This document shows positions 60,374 through 64,000 of a stretch of DNA of 64,000 nucleotides, piece by piece. The stretch lies in the NCBI GenBank assembly GCA_963669155.1, contig OZ022584.1, forward strand, positions 4,617,224-4,681,223, written 5' to 3'. Position 1 is the first letter of the stretch. The number at the start of each line of letters is the position of its first letter. Both the position numbers and the translations under genes were made by a program. This DNA comes from Arbacia lixula (Eukaryota > Echinodermata > Echinoidea > Arbacioida > Arbaciidae). The notes under the pieces are model-generated. The model was not told where the DNA came from. It saw only the letters and a program-made list of their open reading frames with translations, and did no database searches.

Positions 60374-62602
60374 GAGAAAGAGAGAGAGAGAGAGTAGAGA
60401 GAGAGAGAGAGAGAGGTAGAGTGAGAGGGGATAGGAGGAAGATGACGCTAGGGAGAAGGGATATGAAAGAAATAGGGATAGATAAAAAATAAAAAGCTGG
60501 AAGAAAGATTAAGGAGGTAAGGCATTTCTTGTTTCGTACAGTGATGTCAAGAATCAACCCTTCAATGCCGTGCACAAACTGTTCTAAAGGACTTGTCGAC
60601 ATTGTTGTGACGCGATACTCACATAAAAATGACACACAATGGCTTAATCCGATAACTTCACCAATCTGAATTGTACCTTCAAAGTCCTGGTCTTCTCCAA
60701 AACCTGTGCGTCCTTCTCCTGCAAGGACACCTGAAGGTAGTTGACCTTTGTCTGACAGCCCCTCAGCTTCCCCATGATGACGTCATCTACCAACGTGACG
60801 TCAGAATCAACAGGGAGTGTGATGCCCAGAGAGGATGCATACTCCTGTGGAATGTTTTTTTATGCAAAAGAAAGTAATTACTTCATAGATTGACAGAATA
60901 TTATCTCTTTCTTTTTAATATCTGCCCACCCTTTCCCCTCTCCTACATACATCTCTGTACTACTTCCCTTCTTCTTCTTCTCCTCCTTCTTCTTCTTCTT
61001 CTTCTTCTTCTTCTTCTTCTTCTTCTCCTTTTTCTTCTTCTTCTTCTTTTTCTTCTTCTTCTTCTTCTTCTTCTTCTTCTTCTTCTTCTTCTTCTTCTTC
61101 TTCTTCTTCTTCTTCTTCTTCTTCTTCTTCTTCTTCTTCTTCTCCTTCTTTTCTGTTCTTTATATTTATTCGCTCCTTGTCCTTGTTTTGCCTCTCTTCC
61201 GTTGTTTTTATTATTTTCATATTGTACTCATATGACACCTTCTACTTCTTTCTTCTTGGTCACTTTTTCCACCTTCTGCTTTCACCCTGTGTTTCTCACC
61301 TGCATCCGGTCTCTAAGCATCTGATATTTTTGCGCCAAATCCTGATGGGATTTCAGATGCAGCTCCCATGCTGCTTCCATCCGGGTCACTGTGATGTCAG
61401 TGGTGTCACGTGCCCGCTGCACTCCCATGGATAGCGCCAAATTCTGATGAATCATACAAATGTAATTTATATTGTTAGTATGAAAGTCGGCCGGAAAATT
61501 AGCGATTAGGATAATAATGCAAGCTGGAAAGGATGATTTTTTTCTCCATAATTCATATTCTTTTTAGCTTTGACTAGATGGAAAGAAAGGGGGGGGGGGG
61601 GAGGGAGAGGAAAAAAATAATGATACATATTGATCGATATTTTTAAAAAAAAAATAAATGGAAGAAATTCAACAACTTATTAACATGCACATTAATTTAA
61701 TATGGAAAATGGGACATTCATAAATGATGTAGTTTGCAAGTCATTGAAATGTAAACAAATTCAGGAATCATACCGCTAGACGTTGTTCGAGCAGTTTTTC
61801 TGCTGATTTGTCCGTTTGTGAAGGTGTGGGAAGGTGTTGAAGACGTTTGCCAGCACGATGGAAGACTGGCAAGGAGTCTACGTCTGAAATTCGCCGGACA
61901 CATTCTTGCAGAATCTATTGATTATTCCCGGGAAAAGAGGAAACTTTGCTTTATATGATTGTTATAAAGGCCCATGAAAAAAGATAAGTTGGAAAACTGG
62001 TGAGGACATGAGTTCACAAGGTTGATTGATGACTTTCTTCATTCACTTATTCTCTTCAACTTGTTCTTTCTGGCATTCGTTTCTATTAGATGAAAGACAA
62101 CTCATACCGGCCCAACAATTTACCATCACAATAATGACAATATTAATTTCCATAATTCAGTTTTGAGCAGAAAGATGAAAAAACCGAAATATGATTGTTT
62201 AATGTTGTCGTCATTTCAATTTTCTTTAAACTAGCGAGTTTTTGTATTTGTTCTGCAAAGGGGAGACGGACAATAAACACCAGGCCTACAATCTACACTC
62301 ACAACAATGACAAAATCAATTTCCAAAAGGATTAATAAATTTTTAAGCAGAAAGAAAACAAAAAATAAAAGAGCTAAGGTTTTAACCAACGTGATTGCTT
62401 AATGTTGCCGCCATTCAGGATTTTCTATAGCGAGTATTTCTGTTCCGAAAACGAAAAAAATAATAAACTGTCTTAAGATGATTAAGGAAAAAAGGCGTAC
62501 CTTGGCTCGAGCTTTGGTCTCGTGAGAGACGACTTGACCAAGAAGTCGCCGATCTGAACGACCTCTTGGGAGATGGCGAAGGAAGTGGAGTATGTCCGCC
62601 AT
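56144..62602 (-). CDS. Modular coiled-coil, 31-residue-repeat protein kinase (eight coding exons)
   Basis: Exons 62602-62501, 61914-61774, 61443-61300, 60844-60677, 60115-59951, 59620-59456, 59068-57444 and 57152-56144 join at GT-AG sites into 1172 codons. Residues 1-81 form a basic lead-in. Residues 82-295 (exons 3-6) hold four related modules with x-L-A-x-x-[LM]-G-[IV] at the start, then heptad-like Leu/Glu/Lys-rich helices. Residues 304 to about 768 hold fifteen 31-residue repeats. Residues about 915-1160 form a kinase: GSGVSGTV loop, VALKVL lysine near 942, FLYNDVKEDN catalytic loop near 1038, DFG near 1061, APE, and the subdomain XI Arg. The catalytic machinery looks intact, though HRD is YND. 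Likely cytoplasmic, as I see no signal peptide or membrane segment. I do not recognise the family; the function of the N-terminal part is unknown. ATG 62602 has an ideal Kozak context; an in-frame ATG at 62617 is weaker. Confidence 0.85.
57444..59068 (-). CDS. Kinase gene exon 7: fifteen 31-residue tandem repeats
   Basis: Acceptor ATTCCTAG|AGCC, donor CTAG|GTGAGT; 1625 bp. Fourteen full 93-bp units (57743-59044) and a partial fifteenth encode variants of SPKSTPTFDFDAMTALSPD followed by a THEDETQ-type tail. The period is exactly 31 codons throughout and there are no frameshifts, so the array is constrained as protein. Inner units are nearly identical; end units (TSSISTQTCDLGL, SPKSTQTFDLDL) are diverged, as expected if the array grew by unequal exchange in its middle. 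Each unit has two or three Ser/Thr-Pro sites and a TQ. Confidence 0.92.
59456..59620 (-). CDS. Kinase gene exon 6 (coiled-coil module 4)
   Basis: 55 codons, phase 0 at both ends (acceptor GATGTGCAG, donor AAG|GTATGC). Starts GLAAFMGIQRASSSAAD; EMMGEWRETRREISALKK and onward is a strong predicted helix. Confidence 0.85.
59951..60115 (-). CDS. Kinase gene exon 5 (coiled-coil module 3)
   Basis: 55 codons, phase 0-0 (acceptor CCATACAG, donor CAC|GTAAGA). Starts TLADSLGIGGGGRDD; GIQGEWKASRDRLHHLETAL parallels the EW-centred helix of exon 6. Confidence 0.85.
60333..60417. repeat. (GA)n microsatellite with poly-G
   Basis: GAGA repeats interrupted by a run of G, in kinase intron 4. Confidence 0.95.
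60677..60844 (-). CDS. Kinase gene exon 4 (coiled-coil module 2)
   Basis: 56 codons, phase 0-0 (acceptor TTCCACAG, donor AAG|GTACAA). Starts EYASSLGITLPVDSD; the helix VNYLQVSLQEKDAQVLEK is heptad-like. Confidence 0.82.
60967..61145. repeat. (CTT)n, that is (GAA)n on the transcribed strand
   Basis: About 180 bp of almost pure CTT with CTCC and TTTTT interruptions, in kinase intron 3. In the gene's orientation it reads as GAA repeats, which can form triplex DNA. Confidence 0.95.
61300..61443 (-). CDS. Kinase gene exon 3 (coiled-coil module 1)
   Basis: 48 codons, phase 0-0 (acceptor TTCATCAG, donor CAG|GTGAGA). Starts NLALSMGVQRARDTTD; contains MEAAWELHLKSHQDLAQKYQ. Confidence 0.83.
61774..61914 (-). 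CDS. Kinase gene exon 2
   Basis: 47 codons, phase 0-0 (acceptor CAATAG, donor GCG|GTATGA). Encodes ILQECVRRISDVDSLPVFHR, a basic Pro-containing stretch, then a short helix SAEKLLEQRLA that may begin the coiled coil. It lacks the module signature of exons 3-6. Confidence 0.75.
62501..62602 (-). CDS. Kinase gene exon 1 (start)
   Basis: 34 codons from ATG at 62602 (context ACAGCATGG), MADILHFLRHLPRGRSDRR and onward, ending AAG|GTACGC in phase 0. Basic N terminus without a signal peptide. Confidence 0.75.
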
Positions 62603-63018
62603 GCTGTCCCAAAACATGAAGACATGCTTTACTGCAGCACATGCAGTTTACTTACAATAATCTAAAATATACTAGGCATCCAGTTTAAGCTATACCATAT
62701 TTGAAATGTAGTGTCAGTCGTGCGGAGCACGAATATAGTCACTAGATTGGATCTTATCGGCATCATCTGAAAGTTAAGAAAAATTAGTTTCCATATTTAT
62801 CTCTATCTCTCTCCCTCACATACACACATGATATATATACATGAATATGCACACGTACGCACGCGTGCGCTGTGTTAGAGGCCTAGTGTATAATACACTT
62901 TCACAAGTTGCGGCTAAACTTTTGTTTAGCTTTAAGACCGTTTGTCTCATTAATTCGTCAATTTCATGCAAGTGGTAACTTTCATCACTTCATGTGAGAA
63001 AAGAACATTTGATCTTAC

Positions 63019-63110
63019 CTGGAAAAGGGTAAAGATGTAGAAAAAAGAGAGGAAATTAACCAAATCCCAGGGGGAATTGGTCAGAGAAAAAAATACTACG
63101 TGCTTTCTCC
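63019..63110 (-). other. Possible 5' UTR exon of the kinase gene
   Basis: CTTTTCCAG|GTAAGATC on the minus strand is a consensus donor at 63018. The upstream edge is not defined. Inferred only from the splice signal and position. Confidence 0.3.
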
Positions 63111-63195
63111 GGCAGCTTCAAGTACCGTGTGACGAATTGTGTGTTTACTCTACGTGTGCTCTATTAGCAACTAATGCGCGACAGTGTGCGCGCGT

Positions 63196-63203
63196 TGACG
63201 TCA
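63196..63203. promoter_or_regulatory. Palindromic CRE TGACGTCA
   Basis: A full cAMP-response element within a CpG-containing stretch (GTGCGCGCGTTGACGTCAT), about 600 bp before the kinase start codon and upstream of the putative 5' UTR exon. CRE sites of this type are common in proximal promoters; function untested. Confidence 0.35.
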
Positions 63204-63259
63204 TAATTACCGTTTTGCGTTGAGCATTGTTTCATGCAAATGTTAATAATGCGCGCACC

Positions 63260-64000
63260 GGAACTTTGGACCAATCAGAGTTCAGCTTTGCTGACTCTTT
63301 AATAACAAATATGTAAACTCTTTCTGCATGTTACGATTTATTTTGCTGTTGCCTTATTCGACAGCATGCATCTCTTTATTTAAAAAATTGTTTTGCACAT
63401 AACGGATGTTCCTGATAAAACTGATAAAAGAAAGGATTTATACGTAAAAAACTATTTCATTTGGCACAATTCAAATATATCCTAGAATACAAAAGATCTC
63501 ATCATCTTCTTCTGCATTTCTTGTAACACCAATGTTATGCATGCCTGCAAAGATTGCTCTTAAAGATGATTCGTTGAGAAGTTTTAACGAAAACCCAAAT
63601 TAGTTTGATCTACCTTATATTATTGCTTTTTTAATACGTATACAAATTCATGTATGTATATCCATGAGGGTAAGAGAGAAGTAGGGATAACGTGGAATAG
63701 CATGAATGAATTGATCAATCAATTAATGTCGATATCAATGCGTAAGTCCAATTGGTGAAAAGTTAGTCGCGTATGAATAGCCAGCCAGCACAGTATTTAT
63801 TGTATGAAACACAAGTCATGCGAGACCGACGCAGCGTATGAACGTCTACAATTTATTTAGTTAAGAATACCCTTTGTATAACATTTTAGTTAACATTCTA
63901 AAACAATTTAAAGTATACCTGTATGTGTCCTATATTTTGTTTGAAGTATACGGCGTATACAAACATACACCCTCCACTACTGTATTTTTGCCACTTTTTG
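63260..64000. other. Sequence upstream of the kinase gene
   Basis: AT-rich, no gene or defined repeat recognised up to the window end. Confidence 0.4.

Noticed and set aside
60890-61324. Poly-Leu and poly-Glu open frames
   Set aside because: Translations of the (CTT)n tract in an intron.

Overview
This is eukaryotic, metazoan DNA: AT-rich, with large introns, consensus GT-AG splice sites, abundant dinucleotide and homopolymer microsatellites, and many small transposons. It carries three protein-coding genes. The DOK adaptor gene, the T-box gene and the transposon fauna point to an invertebrate deuterostome. An echinoderm is my best guess, because of a leucine-rich leader ending in a 2A-like NPGP motif (a type known from sea-urchin proteins and non-LTR elements) and CR1/L2-like LINE remnants. 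Species identity is inference only; amphioxus or a hemichordate cannot be excluded by eye.

Layout. (1) 1985-14063, + strand: a divergent T-box transcription factor in seven coding exons (873 aa). It has an N-terminal eh1-like repressor motif, a T-box interrupted by an insertion of roughly 80 residues, and an in-frame TAG followed by 67 further coding-looking codons (to 14267). Its intron 2 holds a recent array of about 400-bp repeats, each with a tRNA-like sequence whose anticodon loop reads UCA. (2) 14268-32528: a gene-poor stretch of transposon debris, including a 1.2-kb element with tandem AGGTCA triplets, a TTAA-flanked piggyBac-type MITE, a microsatellite cluster, and a 1.3-kb inverted-repeat element holding remnants of both a GIY-YIG retroelement and a DDE transposase. 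(3) 32529-44825, - strand: a DOK-family docking protein in three coding exons (619 aa; PH, PTB, tyrosine-rich tail). Intron 1 hosts a long-arm inverted-repeat transposon, itself interrupted by a 5'-truncated LINE. (4) 44830-56080: gene-free, repeat-rich, with a foldback MITE family, a GA microsatellite block, a tRNA-Ser-like SINE, a fragment with a 2A-like motif, and a repeat rich in CATATGGGCCC. (5) 56144-62602, - strand: the most unusual gene, eight coding exons (1172 aa). Exons 3-6 are symmetrical phase-0 exons encoding related coiled-coil modules. Exon 7 encodes fifteen 31-residue tandem repeats, and the last exon encodes a protein kinase domain in which the HRD motif reads YND. I recognise no named family with this architecture.

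The three genes are independent transcription units, with no sign of functional clustering. All exon models were built by eye from splice-site consensus and phase continuity. Reading frames join exactly in all three genes, which is the main support for them.
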